Assembly: GCF_902459775.1 (NCBI RefSeq)
Contig: NZ_CABPSQ010000001.1
Location: forward strand, 1,116,001-1,180,000
Direction of reading: 5' to 3'
From: Pandoraea captiosa
Lineage (GTDB): Bacteria > Pseudomonadota > Gammaproteobacteria > Burkholderiales > Burkholderiaceae
Length of the DNA stretch: 64,000 nt
The position numbers and the translations under genes are program-made. The stretch's first letter is position 1. Every line of letters starts with the position of its first letter. Below, one piece after another: positions 28,752 through 37,570 of this stretch. Below the pieces are notes generated by a model, which was not told the origin of the DNA, made no database searches, and saw only the letters and a list, made by a program, of their open reading frames with translations.

Positions 28752-30050
28752 ATGACCGAGAAACATCACGCCGAACTGGCGATCCCCGAGCACGACCCCG
28801 CCGAGGGTCGGCAGTTGCCCCCTCGGCGGGGCGAATTCCGACGCGCGAGAATTGCGCTGATCGTCGTGGCCTTGCTGCTGGCGGCGGGCGCTGCGCGCAC
28901 CACCCTCTCTAACGCGCTGCAACGCCGCGAAGTCGCCGAGGTGACGCAGCGCAACGCCGCGCAGTATGTGAGCGTCGTCACGCCGCAGGCGACCAAAGCG
29001 AGCGAGACGCTGCTCCCCGCCACGCTGCGCGGCGCCGTCGAGTCGCCGATCTACGCCCGGGCGACCGGGTACGTGCTGCACCGCTATGTCGACATCGGCG
29101 TGCGCGTGAAGCAAGGTCAGTTGCTCGCCGATCTGGACACGCCCGAAATCGATCAGGAGTTGGCCCAGGCCGTCGCCCAGCGCAATCAGATCAACGCGTC
29201 TCTCGGACTGGCGAAGTCGTCGCTCGCGCGCTGGCAGCAATTGCGCCAGCGCGATGCCGTCTCCCAGCAGGAATTGGATGAGCGCCAGAGCACCTACACG
29301 CAAGGCGTCGCCAACCTCGCGGCGGCGGACGCCAACGTCAAGCGGCTCCAGCAACTGGAATCGTTCAAACGCATCGTCGCGCCCTTCGACGGCGTCATCA
29401 CGCAACGCAACGTCGACATCGGTGACCTGGTTACTGCGGGCAGCGGCAACAGTCAGGCGTTGTTTTCGCTGGCGCAGACGGACCCGTTGCGTGTCTATGT
29501 CCAGGTGCCGCAGGCATATGCGCAGGGTGTGGCCGTCGGCCAGTCTGTGGTGGTGACGCAGGCCGAACTTCCCGGCCAGCACTTCCAGGGCAAGATCACC
29601 CACGTGTCGGGCGCCATCGACGTGGCGACACGCTCGCTCCAGATCGAGGCCGCCTTGCCGAACCCGGACGGGAAACTGCGTCCCGGCGCGTACGTGCAGT
29701 TGGCGCTGCCCGGCGCCGTGCAGGCGCACCTGAGCGTGCCCGCCAATGCGCTGCTGTTTCGTGCGGAAGGTCCGCGCGTGGCCGTGGTCGACGATCAGGG
29801 TGTCGTGCATCTGCACAAGATCGTGATCGCTCAGGACCTCGGACAGTCGCTGGAACTGGCCGATGGTGTCGCGCCGACCGACCGCGTGGTCGTCAATCCG
29901 AGCGATTCCATCGACGATGGCGACCACGTGCAAGCCAGGGCGCTCGACGTGAAGGCCGCTTCCGGCGTGAAATCGGGCGGTGGGAGCGGTGTGAGCGGTG
30001 AGCGCAGTCAACAAGGCACGAGCGCCAAACCGCAGGGAGCCGAATCGTGA
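28752..30050 (+). CDS. RND periplasmic adaptor (membrane fusion protein)
   Basis: 432 aa from ATG 28752 (a TTG three codons earlier is less likely). N-terminal membrane anchor IALIVVALLLAAGAARTT after a basic stretch. The lipoyl half-motif IYARATGYVLHRYVDIGVRV with VKQGQLLADLDTPEID is followed by an alpha-helical hairpin (QRNQINASLGLAKSSLARWQ...), the second lipoyl half FKRIVAPFDGVITQRNVDIG, and beta-barrel and membrane-proximal parts. It bridges the permease and the outer-membrane factor in the periplasm. Follows the permease by 57 bp and overlaps the next gene by 4 bp. A Ser/Gly-rich tail closes the protein. Confidence 0.92.
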   Translation: MTEKHHAELAIPEHDPAEGRQLPPRRGEFRRARIALIVVALLLAAGAARTTLSNALQRREVAEVTQRNAAQYVSVVTPQATKASETLLPATLRGAVESPIYARATGYVLHRYVDIGVRVKQGQLLADLDTPEIDQELAQAVAQRNQINASLGLAKSSLARWQQLRQRDAVSQQELDERQSTYTQGVANLAAADANVKRLQQLESFKRIVAPFDGVITQRNVDIGDLVTAGSGNSQALFSLAQTDPLRVYVQVPQAYAQGVAVGQSVVVTQAELPGQHFQGKITHVSGAIDVATRSLQIEAALPNPDGKLRPGAYVQLALPGAVQAHLSVPANALLFRAEGPRVAVVDDQGVVHLHKIVIAQDLGQSLELADGVAPTDRVVVNPSDSIDDGDHVQARALDVKAASGVKSGGGSGVSGERSQQGTSAKPQGAES

Positions 30051-31618
30051 GCGCGCTCACGCGCAGTGTCCCGCTGGGAGCGACGCTGACGGCCGCCGCG
30101 CTCAGTGCACTGCTGGGTGCATGCGCGGTGAGCCCGGATTACCATCGCCCCGACGTCGCCACACCGGCCGACTGGAAGACGGACGGTTACTGGAAACTGG
30201 CGCAGCCCTCTCACGCAGCGCTGCAGCCCGACTGGTGGAAGGCGTTCCGCGAACCGACGCTCGATGCGCTCGAAACCCAGGCGCTCGCCCAGAACCAGAC
30301 GCTTGCCGCTGCCCTCGCCCATTACGATCAGGCGCAGGCGACCCTGTCCGGTGTGTCGGCGCAACGTCTGCCGGAGGTCGATGCGTCTTTCGGCCTGGCT
30401 CGCCAGCGCATTTCGGCAAACCGGCCGGTCACGAGCTACTCGTCGGCGAGCATGTCGACGGTCCAGAACAACGTGCAGCTCGGCCTCGGCGTGAGCTACG
30501 ACACCGACCTGTTCGGGCGCATCCGCCGTCAGGTCGAAGGCGCACAGGCATCCGCCGAACAGGCGCGCGACGACCTGGCGAACGCCCGGCTGATCCTCAC
30601 CACACAACTGGCAACTGCGTACTTTCAGTTGCGGGAGGTGGATGCGGAGATCAAGGTACTGGATCAGTCGGTCGCGTTGCAGCAAAAGGCGCTCGACTAC
30701 GTGAGCGCGCAGCATGATCTGGGGGCCGTCTCGGGACTGGACGTGCTCCAGCAGCAATCGCAACTGGACACCACGCGCGTGCAGGCGCGTCTGTTACACC
30801 AGCAGCGCGATCAGTACGAGCATGCCATCGCCGCCCTCGTCGGCGTGCCGGCACCAGCGTTCACCGTGGCGCCCGGCCCATTGCCGGGCGTGCTGCCGCC
30901 GATTCCCCTCGGCGTGCCCAGCGACCTCTTGCAACGGCGCCCCGACGTTGCGTCCGCCGAGCGCAGCATGGCCGCGGCGAACGCGCAAATCGGCGTGGCG
31001 AAGGCGGCGTTCTTCCCCAGTCTGACGCTCAACCCGGGGATCGGCTGGCAGAGTACCGAATTCGCCAGTCTGCTGTCGGCGCCAAGTCTGTTGTGGACGC
31101 TTGGCACCGTGGCGTCGCAAGTCGTCTTCGACGGCGGCCGACGTCAGGCCAACGTCGACTTCGCCAGCGCCGGGTATCGCGGAGTCGAAGCAAACTATCG
31201 CCAAACGGTGCTCACGGCGTTCCAGCAGGTACAGGACGGCGTCACCGGCCTGTCGGTGCTGGACGCGGCCGCCCGCGAGTCACGCGCGGCCGTCGGTGAC
31301 GCCGAACGCCTGCTGGGCCTCGCGAACGATCGTTATTCGGGTGGCCTGACGGCGTATCTGAGCGTCATCACGGCGCAGCAGGCGGCGCTCGCCAGCGAAC
31401 GTCAGGACGTGCAGATACGGGGGCAGCAACTCGTCCTGTCGGTGGCACTGGTCAAGGCGCTGGGTGGCGGATGGCAGCCTTCGGAGACATCGACACCCTC
31501 TGCATCCGCGGCATCGTCAGCCTCCCCGGCTTCCCCGGCGCGGTCGGTCGCCCCGGTCGCCCCGGTCGCCGTCGTGCCCGACGGCGCATCCGCCGACTCG
31601 TATAATGCGCAAAGATGA
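30047..31618 (+). CDS. NodT-family outer-membrane efflux lipoprotein
   Basis: 523 aa, GTG start overlapping the adaptor stop. Signal with lipobox ALLGACAVSPDY, so the mature N-terminus is lipidated Cys, as in OprM-type channels. Two repeated outer-membrane efflux domains follow (TLAAALAHYDQAQATLSGVS; later SDLLQRRPDVASAERSMAAA and AQIGVAKAAFFPSLTLNPGI). It forms the trimeric exit duct of the pump. The C-terminal tail is Ala/Ser/Pro/Val-rich and includes a (VAP)2 stretch built from a 9-bp tandem repeat at 31546. Ten bases separate it from the response regulator gene. Confidence 0.92.
   Translation: MSALTRSVPLGATLTAAALSALLGACAVSPDYHRPDVATPADWKTDGYWKLAQPSHAALQPDWWKAFREPTLDALETQALAQNQTLAAALAHYDQAQATLSGVSAQRLPEVDASFGLARQRISANRPVTSYSSASMSTVQNNVQLGLGVSYDTDLFGRIRRQVEGAQASAEQARDDLANARLILTTQLATAYFQLREVDAEIKVLDQSVALQQKALDYVSAQHDLGAVSGLDVLQQQSQLDTTRVQARLLHQQRDQYEHAIAALVGVPAPAFTVAPGPLPGVLPPIPLGVPSDLLQRRPDVASAERSMAAANAQIGVAKAAFFPSLTLNPGIGWQSTEFASLLSAPSLLWTLGTVASQVVFDGGRRQANVDFASAGYRGVEANYRQTVLTAFQQVQDGVTGLSVLDAAARESRAAVGDAERLLGLANDRYSGGLTAYLSVITAQQAALASERQDVQIRGQQLVLSVALVKALGGGWQPSETSTPSASAASSASPASPARSVAPVAPVAVVPDGASADSYNAQR
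31546..31572 (+). repeat. 9-bp tandem repeat in the OMF tail
   Basis: GGTCGCCCC, GGTCGCCCC, then GGTCGCCGT: two perfect and one variant 9-bp unit, read in frame as Val-Ala-Pro. Length change would be in frame. Confidence 0.75.
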
Positions 31619-31627
31619 GGTAACGAC

Positions 31628-32308
31628 ATGAAAGTGCTGATCGTTGAAGACGAACAAAAGGTAGTGGACTATCTGCGCGCCGGGCTCACCGAGCAAGGCT
31701 GGGTGGTCGACGTAGCGCTCGATGGCGAGGAAGGCACACATCTGGCGCTGGAGTTCGACTACGACGTGATCGTGCTCGATGTCATGCTTCCCAAACGCGA
31801 TGGCTTCGCGGTGCTTGCCGCCTTGCGCGAACGCAAGTCGACGCCGGTCATCATGCTCACCGCCCGCGATCACGTGAACGACCGTGTGCGCGGGCTTCGC
31901 GAAGGCGCCGACGACTATCTGACCAAGCCGTTCTCGTTCATCGAACTGGTCGAACGCCTGCATGCGCTGGCACGCCGCACGCGTGTACAGGAATCGACGC
32001 TGATTTCGGTAGGCGACCTGTTCGTCGACCTCATCGGACGCCGCGCGACCCGAGACGGCCATCGCCTCGATCTCACCGCCAAGGAATTCCAGTTGCTCTC
32101 GGTGCTGGCGCGCCGTCAGGGCGACATCCTGTCGAAGACGGCGATCACCGAACTCGTTTGGGACGTCAATTTCGACAGCAATACGAACGTGGTGGAAACC
32201 GCCATCAAGCGGCTGCGCGCCAAACTCGACGGCCCGTTCACGACCAAGCTGCTGCACACCGTGCGCGGCATGGGCTACGTGCTCGAAGTGCGCGAGGCGC
32301 AGGCCTGA
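31628..32308 (+). CDS. OmpR-family response regulator (CusR/IrlR-like)
   Basis: 226 aa. Receiver domain with LIVEDEQK, phospho-acceptor D51 in VIVLDVMLPKRDG, MLTARD and YLTKPF. The C-terminal winged helix has TAKEFQLLSVLARRQGDILS and TNVVETAIKRLRAKLDGPF, closest in feel to the CusR/CopR/IrlR branch. A good ribosome site (GATGAGG) precedes the ATG. It lies 10 bp after the outer-membrane factor and 37 bp before a kinase, so the pump and its regulators form one gene string. The 11-bp-spaced repeat upstream of the permease is a candidate target. Confidence 0.88.
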   Translation: MKVLIVEDEQKVVDYLRAGLTEQGWVVDVALDGEEGTHLALEFDYDVIVLDVMLPKRDGFAVLAALRERKSTPVIMLTARDHVNDRVRGLREGADDYLTKPFSFIELVERLHALARRTRVQESTLISVGDLFVDLIGRRATRDGHRLDLTAKEFQLLSVLARRQGDILSKTAITELVWDVNFDSNTNVVETAIKRLRAKLDGPFTTKLLHTVRGMGYVLEVREAQA

Positions 32309-32345
32309 GGCCACGTCCGAGAGAACCTGCACCGACCTCGCCACC

Positions 32346-33881
32346 GTGAAACACTCGATCTCCCGACGCCTTGCCGCCATGTTCGCCGTTGTGGCGCTGT
32401 CGGTATTCGCCCTCGTGGGCGCGGCGTTGTATCTGGTGCTGCGCGTGCAGTTGGAGCGGCACCTGCGCGAATCGCTCGACGACCGGGCACAGATCGCCCA
32501 TATCATCGTCTACCACGGCGGTACGCCCGAGAAGTGGCAGATCGTGCGCGAGAAGCTGAGCGACATGACGCCGCGCGACGGCACCACGACCTACGCCGTC
32601 ACGAGCGACGACCCGCGTTACACGTTCGGCACCCCGGTGAGCGGCATGTTCGTCAAGCGGCTATCCAACGGGTATGTCAGGCTAAGTCCCGACAACGGCG
32701 GCGACGACATGCTGACCACGCGCGAGATTTTGCCGCCTTACGGCACGCGTCCCGCGGTCGCGCTGCAAGTCGCCGCCAGTTATGCCCCGAACGAGCAGAC
32801 ATTGCGGGCGTTCGGCCTGAGTCTGGCGGCGCTCTCCGGTTTAGGTGCGTTGGGCGTGCTGCTGCTCACTTTTTCCGTGACGCGACTCGGCCTGTCGCCA
32901 TTGCGGCGGCTCACGCGCGAAGCGTCCGAAATTCGTCCTGACAACCGTTCGCAGCGCCTGGATACCCGGTCACTGCCGGTCGAGCTCGACGATCTCACCC
33001 ACTCGTTCAACGGTGCGCTGGCGAGGCTGGACAGTGCTTACGAACGACTGGAGTCTTTCAATGCCGATGTCGCCCATGAGTTGCGCACGCCGATCACGAT
33101 TCTGATCGGGCAAACGGAAGTGGCGCTCACAAGGGAGCGGCCAGTCGAGGAATTGCGGGTCCTGTTGCAGTCGAATCTCGAAGAACTGGGCCGCATGCGC
33201 ACCATCGTCAACGATATGCTCTTCCTCTCCCGGGCCGATCAGGGCGAGCGCGCCACAGGGCTCACGGCGCTGTCGCTCGCCAGCGAAGCGGCGCATACGC
33301 TGGAATTTCTCGAGATTGCGCTGGAAGAGGCACAAGTCACCGCGCGACTGCACGGCAGCGCCTTCGCCCTGGTCAACAAGGCGCTATTCGGCCGCGCATT
33401 GGCCAATCTGGTCATGAACGCCGTCGAACATTGCGCGCCGGGCGCCAACATCGACGTGCACATCGATGCGCAAGCTGCCGAACCGCACGACGCGCGCGCG
33501 GACGACACCCGACGCGTGAACATCGAAGTCGTCAATCCCGGTGAGCCGATCGCACCGGACGTGCTCGCGCATCTGTTCGACCGCTTTTACCGTGCGGAGG
33601 CCTCGCGCACGAACAGTCGCGAGAACCACGGATTGGGGCTGGCCATCGTCAAGGCGATTGCCGAGATGCATGGCGGGACGGTGTGGGCACGCAGCGCGAA
33701 CGGCCTTAACCGATTCGGTTTTTCCATCGCCACCGGACGCACGGGCAACGCTGGCGCCAATGTCGAAGGTCAGACGCGCCCGGCTGATACCGGGACAGGG
33801 GGCGACGGCAGCACGCCATCGGCCATGCCGCCCTCGCCCGCCGGTCCCGCCACGACGACGCTTGCGCGTCAGACGCCGTGA
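32346..33881 (+). CDS. Sensor histidine kinase (CusS/IrlS-like)
   Basis: 511 aa, GTG start (MKHSISRRLAAMFAVVALSV). Two membrane helices (residues about 10-34 and 158-180) flank a periplasmic domain of about 125 residues, then HAMP (SVTRLGLSPLRRLTREASEI). H-box FNADVAHELRTPITILIGQ with H244; N box LANLVMNAVEHC; catalytic G2 region ENHGLGLAIVKAIAEMHGG. The architecture is that of heavy-metal-type sensor kinases, but the pump it accompanies looks like a drug exporter, so the signal is open. The Pro/Ala/Thr-rich tail of about 60 residues is unusual. Its 3' end overlaps the convergent next gene by 13 bp. Confidence 0.87.
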   Translation: MKHSISRRLAAMFAVVALSVFALVGAALYLVLRVQLERHLRESLDDRAQIAHIIVYHGGTPEKWQIVREKLSDMTPRDGTTTYAVTSDDPRYTFGTPVSGMFVKRLSNGYVRLSPDNGGDDMLTTREILPPYGTRPAVALQVAASYAPNEQTLRAFGLSLAALSGLGALGVLLLTFSVTRLGLSPLRRLTREASEIRPDNRSQRLDTRSLPVELDDLTHSFNGALARLDSAYERLESFNADVAHELRTPITILIGQTEVALTRERPVEELRVLLQSNLEELGRMRTIVNDMLFLSRADQGERATGLTALSLASEAAHTLEFLEIALEEAQVTARLHGSAFALVNKALFGRALANLVMNAVEHCAPGANIDVHIDAQAAEPHDARADDTRRVNIEVVNPGEPIAPDVLAHLFDRFYRAEASRTNSRENHGLGLAIVKAIAEMHGGTVWARSANGLNRFGFSIATGRTGNAGANVEGQTRPADTGTGGDGSTPSAMPPSPAGPATTTLARQTP

Positions 33882-34450
33882 CGGCTCAGGCTGCTGGCCT
33901 GCTGCAACGCGTGCGGCGCGAAGACCGTCAGCGTCTCACCCAGCGCTTCGCGGGCGTAGGCAGCGGCGACCGTCATCTGCGCGAGGCGCGCACGTAACTC
34001 CAGGTTTTCCCGTTCGAGATGCTGCACGCGCCGCATGGCATCCGCGACGTCGGCTACGCCGTCGCCAAGCGCGTTGTGGCTCTCGGGCATGGCGTCGAGC
34101 AGGGTCATGGCGCGCGCCAGATTCTGCTCGAGTTGCTGCGCCCACACGGATCCGCCAGTGGCGGGCAGTGCGCCGAAGGCCGGGGCGAGCGGTGTTTCGT
34201 AAATCGAACGCGCGCGCACAATGGCCTTTTGCACGGTGCCGGCGCTTGGGCGACGCGTCACCCCCGCCTGCGCCATGAAGCGCAGATAGGTTTGCGCGCC
34301 GTAAATCCGATGCGCGGCTTTCCATGCATCCGCCAGGAAGGCATCGAGGAAGGCGGGGTTGTTATGAGGATGTGCTGCGTCCGCATCGCGCGCGGCGCCG
34401 AGCAAGGCAGCATAGGTTGCATCGTCGAACTTCAAGGCGGACCGTGCCAT
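33869..34450 (-). CDS. Hypothetical protein with C-terminal coiled coil
   Basis: 193 aa; GGAGAT sits just before the ATG. Not recognised. Residues 1-75 look compact and alpha-helical (FDDATYAALLGAARDADAAH; AAHRIYGAQTYLRFMAQAGV). Around 68-80 is RRPSAGTVQKAIVRAR, which could be a helix-turn-helix. Residues about 130-170 form a heptad-patterned helix (VADAMRRVQHLERENLELRA) likely to be a coiled coil. DNA binding with dimerisation by the coiled coil is a guess. Convergent with the sensor kinase and overlapping its last 13 bp. Confidence 0.55.
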   Translation of the reverse strand: MARSALKFDDATYAALLGAARDADAAHPHNNPAFLDAFLADAWKAAHRIYGAQTYLRFMAQAGVTRRPSAGTVQKAIVRARSIYETPLAPAFGALPATGGSVWAQQLEQNLARAMTLLDAMPESHNALGDGVADVADAMRRVQHLERENLELRARLAQMTVAAAYAREALGETLTVFAPHALQQASSLSRHGV

Positions 34451-34574
34451 GGCGATCTCCGGGTGCTTGCCGTATCAGGGGGGGCTCGTGCGCCGATGGG
34501 CCATGGCTGGCAACACCGGCGACACGACCGTCAAACCGGCTGCGGACAATGCATCGCAGCCGTCAGACGATACT

Positions 34575-35189
34575 TCAGGGCTTCGGTGCCGATGCAGGCA
34601 CGGGCGGTACCCACTTCTTCTTGCCGGCCGACGGATCCGGCGTGACCGCAACTGCGATCGCTTCGGTGTAGTTCACCGTCACGGAATCGCCCACCTTCAC
34701 GCCTTCGAGCAGCTTCGGATCCTCGACATTCACGTCGACCGTGCGTTGCGGACCGCGCAGCGTAATCACATTCGACTTGCGATCGATGCGCTGCACCGTT
34801 GCCACGACCTTCAGGTTACGGGCCGCGTCGGCGGCGGGCTTCTCACCCGGCGCGGCGCGGTCGGCACCTTCGGTCACCACCCGGCTGCGAATGCCATCGC
34901 CAGGAGCGACCGAGATGGCCACGGAGCGTTCGTACGCAACGATGACCTTATCCCCTTTACGAAGCTGTTCAAAGTTTCTGACGTCCGGGCCGAGGAGGAA
35001 CGTGACCGGCTTGCCGTGATCGTCTGCCACCTTGATGCTGCGATTCTTCGCATCGACGCCGAGCAAGGTCGTGCGGTATTCGACCACGCCACCGGCGACG
35101 ATGGGCGCGGGACGCGCTGCGTCCTGCGCGTGTACTACCGTTCCCAACGACAACAAACCGGCCAGAATCATGGCATTCGTGAGCTTCAT
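34575..35189 (-). CDS. Exported hypothetical protein
   Basis: 204 aa from ATG 35189, preceded by AAAGGACT. Signal peptide MKLTNAMILAGLLSLGTVVHAQ with probable cleavage after HA. The mature protein is beta-rich and repeats one theme twice: a segment on conversion of a parameter (VEYRTTLLGVDAKNRSIKVA ... FEQLRKGDKVIVAYERSVAI) and again (VVATVQRIDRKSNVITLRGP ... LEGVKVGDSVTVNYTEAIAV). This internal duplication of an OB-like beta fold is seen in small periplasmic proteins of unknown function. Monocistronic; faces a 612-bp AT-rich intergenic region. Confidence 0.68.
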   Translation of the reverse strand: MKLTNAMILAGLLSLGTVVHAQDAARPAPIVAGGVVEYRTTLLGVDAKNRSIKVADDHGKPVTFLLGPDVRNFEQLRKGDKVIVAYERSVAISVAPGDGIRSRVVTEGADRAAPGEKPAADAARNLKVVATVQRIDRKSNVITLRGPQRTVDVNVEDPKLLEGVKVGDSVTVNYTEAIAVAVTPDPSAGKKKWVPPVPASAPKP

Positions 35190-35801
35190 GGTGAGTCCTT
35201 TTGTTATCGATGAACGCGATTCCCGCCACCGGGATCGCATCTAGTTAATTATCCGAACTAAAACACCGGGCGCTGCAGACCGCGTATTAACCCGTATGTT
35301 TCCATCGGATAGTAACAAAATAATTCAAAGGCGCAAGTTGATTTCGGATTGCATACCAAATATCAAAACAGATAAAAGTAATTTAAATTACCCGCGAATT
35401 TCCATACATGGGCGGAAAAATGACGATGCATGGGTTCAATAAATATCGCGCCTTGATGCAGATCAACGTTTTTCACCAGCGAAAGTAGTAACGAATTCCT
35501 TTCTTACGTGGATACCGTCACACCTTGTTACAAAATTATCCGTGTAATTCAAGTAATTCTTAATCCGTTCGGATGATGGTTTCCGGCCTTGACAGTTTGC
35601 AATCCAAATCACTATTCTGGCTCCACGCATTTTGACCCGACCTTCCCTCGGCATCAGGCTGCACGGGGGCGGATTTCGACTCTGTCTCGACACCGCACGG
35701 GCATCGGGCTTTGTCGCATGGTCATGCCTGCGCGCCATCCGGCGTCGCGTCTGCATTGGTTGTCGTCCCGTTCAGTTCCACCATTCGAATGAGGTCACAC
35801 A
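35190..35801. other. Long AT-rich intergenic region
   Basis: 612 bp between divergent genes, clearly poorer in GC than its flanks between about 35230 and 35600. No convincing gene is seen on either strand. It contains a good sigma-70 promoter at 35589 facing the DUF2092 gene and must hold the promoter of the exported protein at 35189. The base composition drop could reflect regulation or an old insertion. Confidence 0.55.
35589..35618 (+). promoter_or_regulatory. Sigma-70-type promoter for the DUF2092 operon
   Basis: TTGACA at 35589, 18-bp spacer, TATTCT at 35613. It would give a leader of roughly 175 nt before the GTG start at 35802. Match to consensus is 6/6 and 4/6. Confidence 0.6.
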
Positions 35802-36650
35802 GTGCCTTTCCCGTACTCTCGACGTATTCCCCGACGAAATCCGCCCCGCGCCCTTGCCATGGCCATGCTGGCAGGCACGCTGTTCGCGACCACGCCGGCC
35901 ATGTCTCAGGCGCCTCAGGCGGACAGTTCCCTGCCCGTTCAGGGCATGCCGGAAATGCAACAGGGCGCGGTTGACGCGCTCACGAAAATGAGTCGGTATT
36001 TGCGCTCGCTCAAGCGCTTTCACGTGGACGCGGATACGGTAACGGACGCCGTGTTGAGTACCGGACAAAATGTCGGGTTTCTGCATCACACCGAGTTATC
36101 GGTTCAGCGTCCCGACAAAGTGCGAGCCGTCGTGACCGGTCAGGCGCGCAATCGCGGTTTCGTCTATGACGGCAAGACCTTTACGCTTTACGAGCAATCG
36201 CAGGGCAAGCGCTATTACAGCCAGGTCGGCGCCCCGCCAACGATTGACGGACTGATTCGGGATATCGACGAGAAATACCGGATCGGCATGCCGCTGGCGG
36301 ATCTTTTCTATTGGGGAATGGATCCCGACGACGCAGCGCAGTTACGTTCGGCTTTGTTTATCGGGCTCGACCGGGTCGGTGGAGAATGGTGCAATCACTA
36401 CGCCTACCAACAACCGGACGTGGACTGGGAACTGTGGATCAGCGCCGGCTCGCGACCGGTGCCCTGCCGGTTCGTGATTACGGATACGTCGCAGCCGTCA
36501 CGCCCGCGGCATTCGGTGAATTACCGCTGGGACGTCAATCCCACGTTTGCGGCAGGTACGTTCACGTATAAGGTGCCGGCCGGCGCGCAGCGCATTGAGA
36601 TGCGTCCACCCGCTGCGGAAGGCGCTCCCCCGACAGGAGGTCAGAAATGA
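35802..36650 (+). CDS. DUF2092 family exported protein
   Basis: 282 aa, GTG start with GAGG 8 bases upstream. N-terminal signal (LAMAMLAGTLFATTPAMSQA). The mature protein fits DUF2092: DALTKMSRYLRSLKRFHVDA, then RPDKVRAVVTGQARNRGFVY, GKTFTLYEQSQGKRYYSQV and WCNHYAYQQPDVDWELWISA. These proteins have a LolA/LolB-like beta half-barrel and probably handle a lipid or hydrophobic ligand in the periplasm; function is not established. The stop overlaps the start of the Gly/Pro-rich gene (ATGA), so the two are coupled. Confidence 0.82.
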   Translation: MPFPYSRRIPRRNPPRALAMAMLAGTLFATTPAMSQAPQADSSLPVQGMPEMQQGAVDALTKMSRYLRSLKRFHVDADTVTDAVLSTGQNVGFLHHTELSVQRPDKVRAVVTGQARNRGFVYDGKTFTLYEQSQGKRYYSQVGAPPTIDGLIRDIDEKYRIGMPLADLFYWGMDPDDAAQLRSALFIGLDRVGGEWCNHYAYQQPDVDWELWISAGSRPVPCRFVITDTSQPSRPRHSVNYRWDVNPTFAAGTFTYKVPAGAQRIEMRPPAAEGAPPTGGQK

Positions 36651-37429
36651 TGCGATCGACCTCAGCCTCGTCTTCGTCTTTGTCTTCTTTTAACGCCGAA
36701 AAATTGCGCAAGCCGCGTGTTAGCACCATCGCGCGCGCCACATGCCTGGCCGCTGCGGCCGTTCTCGTCATGACGTCCACTGCAAGCCACGGGTTCGGTT
36801 TCCGTGGCGGTGCGCGCACCAGCCTGCATGCCGGCGGCGGTGGCGGATTCCACGGCGGTGGCGGGTTTCATGGCGGCGGTGGATTCGAGGGCGGCGGCGC
36901 CCCCCGTCAGGGCAACTTGAGCGGCGCCACCCGAGGCGGTGCCCCGATGCACGCCAATGCGGGTGGTCCATCCGGTGGGCCGCCCCATGCAGGCGGGCAA
37001 CCGCCGGGGCCGGGACCGCATCCCGGGCCTGGCCCGGGGCCCGGGCCGAATCCATCACCCAACCCCGGCCCGGGCCCGCATCCGCCGGGTCCGGGGCCAA
37101 GTCCTGGCCCGGGGCCACAACCTCACCCGCCAGGACCGCCCCCCGGACCGGGGCCCGGCCCGGGGCCTCATCCGCCCCCGCCGCCGCCTCCGCCGCCTCC
37201 GCCACCCCCTCCCTACTACTGGGGCGGTGGTTGGTATGACCCCGTGGCGGCAGCCGTGACCATTGGGGTGTCGGCCGCGATCATCGGCTCGACGGTCGCC
37301 TCGTTGCCACCCAGTTGCGTGAGCACGGTCGTCAACAACGTGGCCTATCAGCATTGCGGCTCGACGTGGTATCAGCCGGTCTATTCCGGCACCACAGTCA
37401 ACTTCGTCGTGGTTGCGGCACCGCACTGA
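36647..37429 (+). CDS. Gly- and Pro-rich exported protein, low complexity
   Basis: 260 aa. Probable signal segment VSTIARATCLAAAAVLVMTS; then a Gly/His/Phe repeat region (HGGGGFHGGGGFEGGG) at about 60-85, a long Pro/Gly/His tract at about 110-190 with near-perfect PGPGP/PPPP runs, and a compact C-terminal domain from YYWGGGWYDPVAAA with a hydrophobic stretch AVTIGVSAAIIGSTVASL and a Cys pair (PPSCVSTVV, YQHCGSTWYQP). The C-terminal block resembles a conserved domain in other hypothetical surface proteins of the group. Probably anchored to or displayed at the envelope. Coupled to the DUF2092 gene by a 4-bp overlap. Confidence 0.75.
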   Translation: MMRSTSASSSSLSSFNAEKLRKPRVSTIARATCLAAAAVLVMTSTASHGFGFRGGARTSLHAGGGGGFHGGGGFHGGGGFEGGGAPRQGNLSGATRGGAPMHANAGGPSGGPPHAGGQPPGPGPHPGPGPGPGPNPSPNPGPGPHPPGPGPSPGPGPQPHPPGPPPGPGPGPGPHPPPPPPPPPPPPPPYYWGGGWYDPVAAAVTIGVSAAIIGSTVASLPPSCVSTVVNNVAYQHCGSTWYQPVYSGTTVNFVVVAAPH

Positions 37430-37463
37430 GGCGCGCGTCTTGCCGAACGCGCGTGGCTGCACG

Positions 37464-37496
37464 AATGGCGCCGGACATTGCGTCCGGCGCCATTTT
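37464..37496 (+). terminator. Rho-independent terminator
   Basis: Stem AATGGCGCCGGAC / GTCCGGCGCCATT with a 5-base loop ATTGC, running into TTTT. It lies 35 bases after the Gly/Pro-rich gene and ends the DUF2092 operon. Confidence 0.88.
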
Positions 37497-37570
37497 CATT
37501 CCGTCAGTCCGTGCCGGGCTGCATCGGCGCGCGCTTGTGGATGGCTTGGCGGCAACGGTATCCTTGCGCA

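Noticed and set aside
25143-30014. Continuous minus-strand frame extending the DyP gene upstream through the RND pump region
   Set aside because: Antisense to the RND permease and adaptor; only the part from 25142 downward shows DyP sequence. The long opening is a by-product of high GC.
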